Assembly: GCF_029223885.1 (NCBI RefSeq)
Contig: NZ_CP119409.1
Location: 1-64,000 of the forward strand
Reading direction: 5' to 3'
Origin: Pararhizobium gei
GTDB taxonomy: Bacteria; Pseudomonadota; Alphaproteobacteria; Rhizobiales; Rhizobiaceae
DNA length: 64,000 nt
Shown: piece after piece, positions 8,838-16,798 of the stretch
Numbering within the stretch: position 1 is the stretch's first letter
How the letters are laid out: each line of letters begins with the position of its first letter
Translations under genes and position numbers: made by a program
The notes under the pieces: generated by a model
What the model was told of the DNA's origin: nothing
Databases searched by the model: none
Seen by the model: only the letters and a program-made list of their open reading frames with translations

Positions 8838-9224
8838 TCAAGCCGCCTGGACGTCGGTTTGCGAGAAGTCGTTACCTTTGAAGAGCAACGGTTCGCCGGA
8901 GGCCTTGGCAAGGGCATAGGCAAAGCAATCGCCAAAATTGAGGCTGGCTTTGTGGCGCCCTTTGCCGAAATCGAGAAAAGCCTGCCGAGCCAGCTCTCCA
9001 TGCTCAACCGTGACAGGTTCGATGATAATGCCGGCACGGCGGAAGAATGCTTCGGCCTGTCGCATGCCATTGGATCCCAACTGGCTTTCCACCACCATGG
9101 ACAACTCGACATAATTTGCCACACTGATCCGAGCTGTTTCAGCCTCATGGATACGTTCTACAAAACTTGCTGCTTCGGCCTCACGATAAAGGATTGCGAC
9201 CAGCGCGGAAGTATCGACAATCAT
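8838..9224 (-). CDS. vapC: VapC-family PIN-domain toxin
   Basis: This is a type II toxin, a presumed Mg-dependent RNase of 128 residues. PIN-domain acidic residues are seen at D4 in MIVDTSALVA, E40 in NYVELSMV, and D98 in NFGDCFAYALA, with a further Asp in the C-terminal KGNDF motif. Its start overlaps the vapB stop by four bases (ATGA), the usual antitoxin-toxin arrangement, and its stop nearly touches the recombinase start. The RNA target cannot be predicted. Confidence 0.9.
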   Translation of the reverse strand: MIVDTSALVAILYREAEAASFVERIHEAETARISVANYVELSMVVESQLGSNGMRQAEAFFRRAGIIIEPVTVEHGELARQAFLDFGKGRHKASLNFGDCFAYALAKASGEPLLFKGNDFSQTDVQAA

Positions 9225-9469
9225 TTCGGGATGCCGTTCTCGTCATAGAGAAAATCGGCGTGATCGACATACGGGCTTTTGACGTGGGCGGCGGCGCGGT
9301 CGGCGATCGCCAGCAGTTCCTCGACAGTCGCACGACCTTTTCGGCGTTCCAGCTTGGCAAAACGCTCACGCAACGCTTCGGTCACGACGCGGGTCATGCT
9401 TTCTCCCGTGGCATGGGAGATTGCCTGGGCCAGACGATGGGCTTCCGGATCCTTGATGCTAAGGCTCAC
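9221..9469 (-). CDS. vapB: VapB-type antitoxin
   Basis: The 82-residue protein has an N-terminal ribbon-helix-helix-like DNA-binding part (MSLSIKDPEAHRLAQAIS) of the kind found in PSK/Rv0623 antitoxins, and a C-terminal segment ending DHADFLYDENGIPK that probably wraps VapC. It should neutralise the toxin and repress its own promoter; a perfect nine-base inverted repeat 15 bp upstream (9485-9510) is the likely operator. It is coupled to vapC by a four-base overlap. Confidence 0.85.
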   Translation of the reverse strand: MSLSIKDPEAHRLAQAISHATGESMTRVVTEALRERFAKLERRKGRATVEELLAIADRAAAHVKSPYVDHADFLYDENGIPK

Positions 9470-9484
9470 TTCTGGTGACTTTCG

Positions 9485-9510
9485 TCTAGAAAAAAATCGA
9501 ATTTTCTAGA
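9485..9510. promoter_or_regulatory. palindromic operator candidate of vapBC
   Basis: TCTAGAAAA and TTTTCTAGA are perfect nine-base arms around an AT-rich eight-base centre. Lying 16 bp upstream of vapB in otherwise GC-rich DNA, it fits a ribbon-helix-helix antitoxin binding site. Confidence 0.65.
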
Positions 9511-9626
9511 TTTCTACACGGAGACCTGATCCTGTTCAAGAACTCAGTACAAAGTCCGATGGGGATGAAGACCTCAAAGCCTTAGCGCATGCGACGAACA
9601 CGCGACCATGAGGCATCTGCGGGATT

Positions 9627-9671
9627 GCAATGGCTGTCACGCCTGCCGGAACAGGACGAGACAGCCATTGC
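9627..9671. other. long inverted repeat (12-bp perfect arms)
   Basis: GCAATGGCTGTC and GACAGCCATTGC pair perfectly across 21 bases that themselves hold CCTG...CAGG. It lies 60 bp past the RTX gene stop and upstream of vapB. There is no T-run on either side, so a Rho-independent terminator is possible but not typical; a protein-binding or recombination site is an alternative. Confidence 0.5.
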
Positions 9672-9731
9672 CGAGTGCGGTTGTAAAGTTCCGGCGTCCG
9701 GTAAACCGCGTATATCTGGCCGGCGCAGACG

Positions 9732-11501
9732 TCAGAACAGGAAGTCAGATGCCGAGAGTTCGGCAGGCTTGATATCGACGAGAAGGATCGTGCTGAGTTC
9801 GCCGTCGATGGACACCAGCGTATCATTGCCGGACGCCGAGAAGGTCAGCCCGCCAAAGTTTGCGTTGTCGATATAGATCGTGTCGGAACCGACTTCGAAA
9901 TCTTCGATGCGGTCATAGCCGAATGTATCCAGGAACGAGAATTGGTCGGCGCCACTCCCGCCAAGCAGGCTGTCATTGCCGGTGCCGCCGATGAACGCAT
10001 CGTTGCCACTCCCGCCGACGAGGATATCGTCGCCCTGATCCCCTGAGAGAAAATCTGCACCCTCGCGACCATCGAGACTGTCGGCTCCCTGACCGCCGAC
10101 CAGATAGTTTACGGCCTGGTCGCCATCGAGCGTATCGCCGAAGGCGCTGCCGAGCACCTGTTCTATACTGCTAAGGCTATCCCCCTGCGCATCGCCTCCC
10201 GAACCAAGACCGGCGGCCAGATCGACGGACACGGCCGAAGCACTGGCCTGATAGGATGCCGTATCGTGACCGGCACCGCCATCGAGGATATCGCCGCCGC
10301 CGCCGCCAGTGAGCGTGTCGTGACCGGCGCCGGCTATCAGCATGTTGGACGCGGCATCGCCGCTCAGCGTGTCGCCCCGCGCGGAGCCGACGACATTCTC
10401 GATGTCCTCATAGATGTCGCCGGACGCTCCGTGACCGGTCGCAAGATTGACCACGACCCCCGATATTTCGCCGGCATAGGTGACCGTATCGATGCCAGAC
10501 CCGCCATCGATGAAGTCGGCCCCGGCGCCGCCGTCGATGAGATCATCGCCGTTGCCGCCATGCAGGATGTCGTTACCACCGTTTCCATGGAGCACGTCGT
10601 TTCCCCCAAGGCCAAAGAGCTGATCTCCCGACGATGCGCCGATCAACGTATTGCGGGCTCCGTTGCCGGTACCGGCGAAGCTGCCGGCACCGTCCTTGGT
10701 CAGGTTTTCGGCAAATTCTCCAAGGGTAAAGCTGTTCAGGGTGGTGACCACTGTATCGGTTCCACCGAGGGCGGCTCCGTTTTCGATGACCTGGTCGCCG
10801 GCATTGTCGACGAAGTAGGTGTCGTTCCCCTTGCCGCCGATCATATAGTCGGCGCCGGTGCCACCGTGGAGGACGTCCAGGCCGTCATTGCCAATCAGAA
10901 GATCGTTGCCGGCAAAGCCATAAAGCTTGTCATTGCCGGCGTTGCCAAACAGCTTGTTGACGAGATCGTTGCCGCGCAGGGTGGCGCCGTCTGTCGTGAC
11001 GATCTCGCCGTTCTCGACATAATCGCCAAGCGTGTAATAACCCAAGCCGACCTTCACCATGTCGGTTCCCTGGCCCGTCTTCTCGACCACCAGATCGCTG
11101 CTGCTCCGCACGATATAACTGTCACTGCCCCAGCCGCCGGCCAGCGTATTCGCTCCCGTGCCGCCATCAAGAACATCGTCGCCGGAGCCGCCATAGAGCG
11201 AATCCGTGCCTCCACCGCCAAAAAGCTGGTCGTGCCCGTTGCCGCCGTCGAGCGTATCATTGCCGGTTCCGCCGTAGAGACGGTCATTGTCGAGACCGCC
11301 GTAGAGGACGTCCTGCCCGGCGCCGCCGACAAGGATATCGTCGCCGTTCATGCCATAGAGGCGATCGTCCCCGCTCAGGCCGTCGATCTGGTCATTGCCG
11401 CCGTAGCCGTAGATCAAGTCCGTAGCATTGAGATGTCCGATCAGCTTGGTGCCGTTGACAGCCGTGTCAGCGGCTTCTGTTCCATGTATTGTATAAGCCA
11501 T
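9732..11501 (-). CDS. RTX calcium-binding repeat protein
   Basis: The 589-residue acidic protein is built almost wholly of glycine-rich nonapeptide repeats (GGxGxDxLx) in about five blocks, near residues 33-125, 185-240, 315-370, 395-435 and 465-545, joined by beta-rich spacers such as TLGDYVENG and TLGEFAENL. The C-terminus (ASDFLF) looks like a type I secretion signal, and there is no N-terminal signal peptide. It is probably exported and folds with calcium; no enzymatic domain was seen. The ATG at 11501 has AGGA twelve bases upstream; the frame stays open to 11576. No ABC exporter or membrane-fusion gene is adjacent. Confidence 0.88.
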   Translation of the reverse strand: MAYTIHGTEAADTAVNGTKLIGHLNATDLIYGYGGNDQIDGLSGDDRLYGMNGDDILVGGAGQDVLYGGLDNDRLYGGTGNDTLDGGNGHDQLFGGGGTDSLYGGSGDDVLDGGTGANTLAGGWGSDSYIVRSSSDLVVEKTGQGTDMVKVGLGYYTLGDYVENGEIVTTDGATLRGNDLVNKLFGNAGNDKLYGFAGNDLLIGNDGLDVLHGGTGADYMIGGKGNDTYFVDNAGDQVIENGAALGGTDTVVTTLNSFTLGEFAENLTKDGAGSFAGTGNGARNTLIGASSGDQLFGLGGNDVLHGNGGNDILHGGNGDDLIDGGAGADFIDGGSGIDTVTYAGEISGVVVNLATGHGASGDIYEDIENVVGSARGDTLSGDAASNMLIAGAGHDTLTGGGGGDILDGGAGHDTASYQASASAVSVDLAAGLGSGGDAQGDSLSSIEQVLGSAFGDTLDGDQAVNYLVGGQGADSLDGREGADFLSGDQGDDILVGGSGNDAFIGGTGNDSLLGGSGADQFSFLDTFGYDRIEDFEVGSDTIYIDNANFGGLTFSASGNDTLVSIDGELSTILLVDIKPAELSASDFLF

Positions 11502-11659
11502 GTTAATAGTCCTGCTTTCATGATTTTGTTGTGCGGCGACAGATATCCTGCCTCGGGATGAGGTGGCTTTTTCCATTCGCCATCTGATAAGGAATTCGGA
11601 TCCCTTCAGCTTTTTGCCGATCCGATCCGATGTCTCCGTTAGTCCTTAGAGCCACGTTG

Positions 11660-11989
11660 CTAGCGGGGAATGCGCGTCGCGCCATCAAGCGGGAGAACGG
11701 CCGGAGCCCGGCGCGAAATAGCCATTGCAGTTTCGATCCCGTCCCGGGTCAGGCCGATATCGAGGAGCAGGTGATCATCCTTCGCCTGGAGTTCACGGAT
11801 ATGCCGCAACCGCAATGCTTGCTCGTCGGTCAGGCTGAAATACCCAAGCACAACTCGGATAACTCCATACAAACCCTGATGTAGATCGCAGACAATTCCA
11901 TTTATTATTCCCGATGAATTCTCATTCGACGTATTTTGAATTTTATTTTCCTTCAGGTCTAGATGACCTTTACATGACAGCATGCTCAT
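11660..11989 (-). CDS. small DUF1127 (YjiS-like) domain protein
   Basis: The 109-residue product has a C-terminal stretch RHIRELQAKDDHLLLDIGL followed by TRDGIE, matching the DUF1127 pattern of arginine-rich small proteins of alphaproteobacteria. Known members affect phosphate, carbon or RNA metabolism, but this one has an unrelated N-terminal extension of about 60 residues rich in Asn, Ser and Ile. GAGGA lies seven bases before the ATG at 11989. The middle of the gene is much richer in AT than its neighbours, suggesting recent acquisition or a diverged N-terminus. It is divergent from the LysR gene. Confidence 0.6.
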   Translation of the reverse strand: MSMLSCKGHLDLKENKIQNTSNENSSGIINGIVCDLHQGLYGVIRVVLGYFSLTDEQALRLRHIRELQAKDDHLLLDIGLTRDGIETAMAISRRAPAVLPLDGATRIPR

Positions 11990-12148
11990 TATTGATCCTC
12001 CAATATCAAAAATACCTACATTTCCGCGGAAAAACACGAACCGACCTTGGTCGGTAGGGGTTTATTCGTCGCTGGAAAGGGCTTTACAGAATACCTTTGT
12101 TCTCGTAAAATGAATAATATAGAATATAATAATCTTGAAATGAGAACG

Positions 12149-13048
12149 ATGGAACTTTCCGATCTCCGTGTATTCCGCACCGTCGTCGAAGCTGGCGGAA
12201 TCACTCGCGCAGCCGAACGCCTGCACAGGGTCCAGTCCAACGTGACGACGCGGATCAAGAAGCTCGAAGATGACCTCGGCGTGGAATTGTTCGCGCGCGA
12301 GGGGAAGCGGCTGCATCTGACGTCGGCCGGAACGCTGCTTTTGACCTATGCCGAACAGATGCTGGTGCTGGCGGAGCGGGCACGGGAAGCCGTGACGGAG
12401 GAAACGCCTCGCGGACTTTTGCGTCTCGGCGCAATGGAAAGTACGGCGGCTGTCCGTTTGCCGAGGCCGTTGACGGCGCTGCACAGGCTCTACCCGGAGA
12501 TCAATGTCGAATTGCGCACCGGGGCAAGCCGTCAGTTGACGCAGCAGGTGCTGGCCGGCGAACTCGACGCGGCGTTGATTGCCGGGTTCGTCAACGATCC
12601 CCGACTTGAGGTATTGCCGACATTTGCCGAGGAGCTGGTGGTCGTGGCCAATGCGACCCATGGGCGGATCGCGCAGCCGTCGGATGTGAAAAATCGGGCG
12701 ATTCTTGCCTTTCGCGCCGGTTGCCATTACCGGCAAAGGCTTGAGGACTGGTTCGCCAAAGACGGTGTGCCGGTAGAGCGGATTGTCGAGGTTGCCTCAT
12801 ACCACGCGATTCTCGGATGTGCGGCGGCGGGGATGGGTGTGGCAATGGTCCCGCGCAGCGTTCTTGATGGCTACGCAGAACGCGCGCAACTGAGCCTGCA
12901 TGATCTCGACGACACTTTCAGGCTTGCGCGCACCTCGATGATCTGGCGCAAGGATGTGTCGCGCGTCAAGATAATGGCCCTGGGCAACCTGCTGACCCCG
13001 GATTTCGCCGGCACCGAAAACGTTGCAGAGAAGCATCACGTGGCGTGA
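12149..13048 (+). CDS. LysR-family transcriptional regulator
   Basis: The protein has 299 residues. The N-terminal winged helix-turn-helix (residues 1-60: MELSDLRVFRTVVEAGGITR, then AAERLHRVQSNVTTRIKKLE) is followed by a periplasmic-binding-protein-like effector domain from about residue 88. ATG 12149 is the family-like start; in-frame codons continue to 12047 but encode an atypical AT-rich extension, and ATG 12140 is an alternative. The usual divergent target position is occupied by the DUF1127 gene. The effector is unknown. Confidence 0.88.
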   Translation: MELSDLRVFRTVVEAGGITRAAERLHRVQSNVTTRIKKLEDDLGVELFAREGKRLHLTSAGTLLLTYAEQMLVLAERAREAVTEETPRGLLRLGAMESTAAVRLPRPLTALHRLYPEINVELRTGASRQLTQQVLAGELDAALIAGFVNDPRLEVLPTFAEELVVVANATHGRIAQPSDVKNRAILAFRAGCHYRQRLEDWFAKDGVPVERIVEVASYHAILGCAAAGMGVAMVPRSVLDGYAERAQLSLHDLDDTFRLARTSMIWRKDVSRVKIMALGNLLTPDFAGTENVAEKHHVA

Positions 13049-13342
13049 CGAGGCGCAAGAGCGACAACGACTGACTCACACAGACAATGCCGTCATCTTG
13101 CCTGCCCCGAGGTGCCCATCAGTTGTTCGACGCGGGCGGCGATCATCCGATGGCGGCACAGATGTCGCGGACGGCGTCCGCATTCCGTTGTAATGTCGGG
13201 ATTTCCAAGGCTTGAAGAGGTCTTCGCCAGTCGCATGCCAAACAGGGGCCGGCAAAAAAGTCGGCCGACGAATAACATTCGTTGACACGCCAAGGGCAAG
13301 GCGGCTTTGTATTGCTCCAATCCCTTATTGCGAAGGACGGTC
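13049..13342. other. gene-poor 294-bp spacer before rlmH
   Basis: No supported gene is seen. TTGACA at 13282-13287 could be a -35 element of a promoter for rlmH, but the matching -10 is poor. The rhizobial neighbours rsfS and nadD that often precede rlmH are absent. Confidence 0.4.
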
Positions 13343-13825
13343 ATGCGGGTTGGTCTTTTTGCTGTGGGGCGTCTGAAGGCGGGTCCGGAGAAGGATCTCG
13401 CGGCGCGTTATCTGGACCGGTTTTCGAAAGCCGGCCCCGCAATCGGCCTGGAGTTGTCGCGCGTCGTGGAAGTGGCGGAGAGCCGCGCTTCAAGCGTCGA
13501 CACCCGCAAGAAAGAAGAGGCCGTCCTTCTCGAAAAATCACTTGGCGAAAGCAGCCTGCTGATCCTGCTGGACGAGCGCGGTAAGACCATGGATTCGGAA
13601 GGCTTTGCAAATCTCCTTGCAGCGTTTCGCGACAGCGGCAAGCGCGATTTGATGGTAGCAATTGGCGGTGCCGACGGGTTGGATCGCGCGCTTCACGAAA
13701 AGGCTGATGCCGTCATCTGTCTGGGCAAGATGACATGGCCTCACCAACTGGTGCGAATTCTGATCGCCGAGCAACTTTACCGCGCCGTCACCATTTTATC
13801 CGGTCACCCCTATCATAGGGTCTAG
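13343..13825 (+). CDS. rlmH: 23S rRNA (pseudouridine-1915 N3) methyltransferase RlmH
   Basis: This is a SPOUT-class methyltransferase of 160 residues that modifies pseudouridine 1915 of 23S rRNA in assembled ribosomes, using S-adenosylmethionine. The trefoil-knot motifs IGGADGLD and LGKMTWPHQLVRILIAEQLY and the C-terminal GHPYHR are typical. The start MRVGLFAVG at 13343 agrees with family length; a frame extension begins at 13307. It is followed after 119 bp by the envC-like gene. Confidence 0.95.
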   Translation: MRVGLFAVGRLKAGPEKDLAARYLDRFSKAGPAIGLELSRVVEVAESRASSVDTRKKEEAVLLEKSLGESSLLILLDERGKTMDSEGFANLLAAFRDSGKRDLMVAIGGADGLDRALHEKADAVICLGKMTWPHQLVRILIAEQLYRAVTILSGHPYHRV

Positions 13826-13944
13826 ATCCGCTGCCACGCACTGTTAGGTTTGCCAAATACGCCATCCAGATGCCTTATTTTGCGGGGATGGCTGTTTGCG
13901 GCAAGACCCAAATCAGCTTAGGGTCTTGCCGGGGCGGATCGACA

Positions 13945-15369
13945 ATGGCGGCTTTCAAGACAGAGCGGAGTAGGGGCAGGTCGGCGACAGCCGGACGCGT
14001 CCGCATGTCTATCACCGCTCTTGTTTTAAGTCTTGTCTGGGCAGGCCATGGTGATGCGCAGTCCTCGGGAGCGCCGGAGGCGATGCCCGCGGAGGCAGAT
14101 GCGCAGGCCGATCCTGCGACAGGTCTGGCGGTGCGGCGCGACAGCACGCGTCGAGAGCTTGAGTCCCTGTCCGCAACCATTACCCTGTCAAGGGAACGCG
14201 CGGCTGCGCTTCAGGCCGATATGGAAGAGCTGGAAAAGACCAGCGTAACGCTACGATCCGCGATCGTAGAATCGGCAGCCAAACGCAAGGCGCTGGAACA
14301 GCAAATCGTCGAGGGCGAGGAAAAGCTGACGGCCCTCAGGACGCGGGAAGACGCGGTCCAGACCTCCTTGCGCGCGCGAAGGGGCGTTCTGGCCGAAGTG
14401 CTCGCCGCACTGCAACGCATGGGCCGCAATCCACCCCCGGCACTCCTGGTCACCCCGGAAGACGCGCTGGGTTCAGTTCGCAGCGCCATCCTGCTGGGTG
14501 CCGTCGTGCCCGGCATCCGCCATGAGACCGAAAATCTGGCAGCCGACCTCAAGGCATTGTCAGGCGTAAGACGGGACATCACGGCCCAGCGGCAGGCACT
14601 CGGCGATGACATGACGGCCCGCCTCGAGGAAGAGCGGCGCATGACCATGTTGATCACCGAAAAACAGAAGCTGAAGCAGCGCAGCGCCACAGAACTCGTT
14701 GCGGAGCAGCGCAAGGCGGAACAACTGGCCACCCAGGCGACGAGCCTGCAAGGCCTGATCGGTTCGATCGAGACCGAGATCGCTTCCGTGCGTGACGCCG
14801 CCGCAGCCGCAAAGGCCGAGGAAGAGAAACGCCGCCAGATGACGGAAGCCCAGCGCGAGCAGGCTCGCGAACTGGCAAAAAGCGTCACGCCCGACAAAAA
14901 CCGCATTGCGCCCGCATATCCCTTTTCGGACCTGCAGAAAAAACTGGTCTTGCCGGTCGCAGGCACGGTTCTGCGCCGCTTCGGTGATGCCGATGGAACC
15001 GGACACGCGCTGCAAGGCATGATGCTGGAGACCAGCGCAGAGGCCTTGGTGACGGCCCCCTCGGACGGATGGATTGTCTTCGCTGGCGCGTTCCGCAGCT
15101 ACGGCCAGATGATCATACTCAATCCCGGCGATGGCTATCATGTCGTGCTCTCGGGGCTGGACAACATTGCGGTACAACAGGGGCAATTCGTCGTGGCTGG
15201 CGAACCCCTCGGGATAATGGGTAACAAAAGAGTGGCCAGCGCAGCCGCATTGGCGCTGGCAACAGAACGTCCAACGCTTTACATTGAATTTCGAAAAGAC
15301 GGAAAACCGGTTGATTCCCGACCGTGGTGGACCGCAGCAGATACCGGAAAGGCACGCAATGATTCGTAG
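13945..15369 (+). CDS. EnvC-like murein hydrolase activator (degenerate LytM/M23 domain)
   Basis: The 474-residue envelope protein has an N-terminal hydrophobic export segment (about residues 22-42), a long coiled coil (about 65-330, rich in Glu, Arg and Ala) and a C-terminal LytM/M23 domain. The zinc-ligand motifs are broken: the first reads GHALQGMM without the Asp, and the last reads YHVVLSGL in place of HxH. This fits an EnvC-type activator of amidases rather than an active peptidase. It overlaps the start of ctpA by 11 bases. Upstream in-frame ATG 13870 is less likely. Confidence 0.88.
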   Translation: MAAFKTERSRGRSATAGRVRMSITALVLSLVWAGHGDAQSSGAPEAMPAEADAQADPATGLAVRRDSTRRELESLSATITLSRERAAALQADMEELEKTSVTLRSAIVESAAKRKALEQQIVEGEEKLTALRTREDAVQTSLRARRGVLAEVLAALQRMGRNPPPALLVTPEDALGSVRSAILLGAVVPGIRHETENLAADLKALSGVRRDITAQRQALGDDMTARLEEERRMTMLITEKQKLKQRSATELVAEQRKAEQLATQATSLQGLIGSIETEIASVRDAAAAAKAEEEKRRQMTEAQREQARELAKSVTPDKNRIAPAYPFSDLQKKLVLPVAGTVLRRFGDADGTGHALQGMMLETSAEALVTAPSDGWIVFAGAFRSYGQMIILNPGDGYHVVLSGLDNIAVQQGQFVVAGEPLGIMGNKRVASAAALALATERPTLYIEFRKDGKPVDSRPWWTAADTGKARNDS

Positions 15370-16681
15370 AACGTCACTTGTTCTGGTCGGGGCACTCATG
15401 GGTGCAGCGGCCACAGGCGTTGTATATTCCTCCATTGTCCCCGCTGTCGCGGCAAACCCGTCGACCTATCGCGAATTGTCGATTTTCGGGGATGTGTTCG
15501 AGAGGGTGCGCGCCCAATATGTCACGCCACCGCAGGACGACAAGCTGATCGAGAACGCCATCAATGGCATGCTCTCGTCGCTCGATCCCCATTCCAGCTA
15601 CATGAACTCGACCGATGCCGAGGATATGCGCACTCAGACCAAGGGTGAATTCGGCGGGCTCGGTATCGAGGTCACCATGGAAGATGATCTCGTCAAGGTG
15701 ACGAGCCCAATCGACGACACACCTGCCGCCAAAGCCGGTGTTCTTGCCGGCGACTTCATTTCCAAGATCGATGGCCAGGATGTCCGCGGTCTGAAGCTCG
15801 AAGAAGCCGTCGATAAGATGCGCGGCGCGGTCGGCAAGCCGATCAAGCTGACGATTCTGCGCAAAGGGGCCGAAAAGCCGATCGATTTGACGATCGTGCG
15901 CGATATCATCGCGGTGCGTGCCGTCAAGTTCAGGGTCGAGGGCGACATCGGCTATCTCCGCGTCATCTCCTTTACCGAGAAGACCTATGACGATTTGAAA
16001 AAAGGCATTGAAAAGATCAAGGCCGAAGTTCCCGCTGACAAGCTGAAGGGCTATGTCCTGGATCTGCGCCTCAACCCGGGCGGTCTGCTTGACCAGGCGA
16101 TCAACGTGTCCGACGCTTTCCTGGAACGCGGCGAAGTCGTTTCCACCCGCGGCCGCAATCCGGACGAAACCCGCCGCTTCAACGCCACGGCGGGCGATTT
16201 GACTGATGGCAAGCCGGTGATCGTGCTTGTTAACGGCGGCTCGGCTTCGGCTTCCGAAATCGTTGCCGGTGCCCTTCAGGATTTGAAGCGCGCCACCGTT
16301 CTGGGGACACGCTCCTTCGGCAAGGGCTCGGTTCAAACCATCATCCCGCTTGGCGAAGCTGGTGCTCTTCGTCTGACGACAGCGCTCTATTACACACCTT
16401 CGGGCAAGTCGATCCAGGGTACCGGCATCTCGCCGGACATCAAGGTCGAGCAGCCGTTGCCGCCGGAGTTGCTGGGTAAGGTCGAAACCACGAGCGAGTC
16501 CAGCCTGCGCGGGCATATCAAGGGCCAGAACGAAAATGAAGAGGGATCAGGCTCCGTCGCCTACGTGCCGCCGGAAACCAAGGATGACCTTCAGCTGAAC
16601 TATGCGTTCGATCTGTTGCGTGGCAAAAAATCGGATGCGGCTTTTCCGGCCAATCCCCAGAAAGCCGAACTGAAGCAGTAA
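15359..16681 (+). CDS. ctpA: carboxy-terminal processing protease CtpA (S41 family)
   Basis: This is a 440-residue periplasmic serine protease. After a signal or anchor segment (residues 7-31) come a PDZ domain (about 85-165) and the S41 catalytic domain with Ser in NGGSASASEI and the general-base Lys in RSFGKGSVQ. It degrades or matures envelope proteins with exposed C-termini. The ATG lies inside the end of the envC-like gene, so the two are translationally coupled. The frame is open to 15284, but MIRRTSL at 15359 is the family-like start. Confidence 0.96.
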   Translation: MIRRTSLVLVGALMGAAATGVVYSSIVPAVAANPSTYRELSIFGDVFERVRAQYVTPPQDDKLIENAINGMLSSLDPHSSYMNSTDAEDMRTQTKGEFGGLGIEVTMEDDLVKVTSPIDDTPAAKAGVLAGDFISKIDGQDVRGLKLEEAVDKMRGAVGKPIKLTILRKGAEKPIDLTIVRDIIAVRAVKFRVEGDIGYLRVISFTEKTYDDLKKGIEKIKAEVPADKLKGYVLDLRLNPGGLLDQAINVSDAFLERGEVVSTRGRNPDETRRFNATAGDLTDGKPVIVLVNGGSASASEIVAGALQDLKRATVLGTRSFGKGSVQTIIPLGEAGALRLTTALYYTPSGKSIQGTGISPDIKVEQPLPPELLGKVETTSESSLRGHIKGQNENEEGSGSVAYVPPETKDDLQLNYAFDLLRGKKSDAAFPANPQKAELKQ

Positions 16682-16712
16682 CGCTCCGCAAGGACGCGAC
16701 CGCCTCGTTCTT

Positions 16713-16742
16713 CGCCGCTCGGTTTTGCCGGGCGGCGGTTTT
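16713..16742 (+). terminator. candidate Rho-independent terminator after ctpA
   Basis: CGCCGC and GCGGCG pair around a 13-base loop and are followed by GTTTTG, 32 bp after the ctpA stop. Confidence 0.5.
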
Positions 16743-16798
16743 GTAAGAGCAGCCTTCAAGTTCCTCTTTTTTCTTCCCTCCGTTCGTCAGAGGCCCCC

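Noticed and set aside
10266..11561. A 431-codon plus-strand frame opposite the RTX gene
   Set aside because: The RTX repeat pattern on the minus strand is unmistakable, and the opposite frame only mirrors the repeats.
7587..13342. Direct repeats that could be attachment sites bounding the recombinase region
   Set aside because: Only a trivial ten-base match (GGCGGCGATC) was found between the flanks, no more than expected in GC-rich DNA.
13093..13344. An 83-codon minus-strand frame in the LysR-rlmH spacer
   Set aside because: No ribosome site, no recognised family, and biased composition; too weak to call a gene or a remnant.
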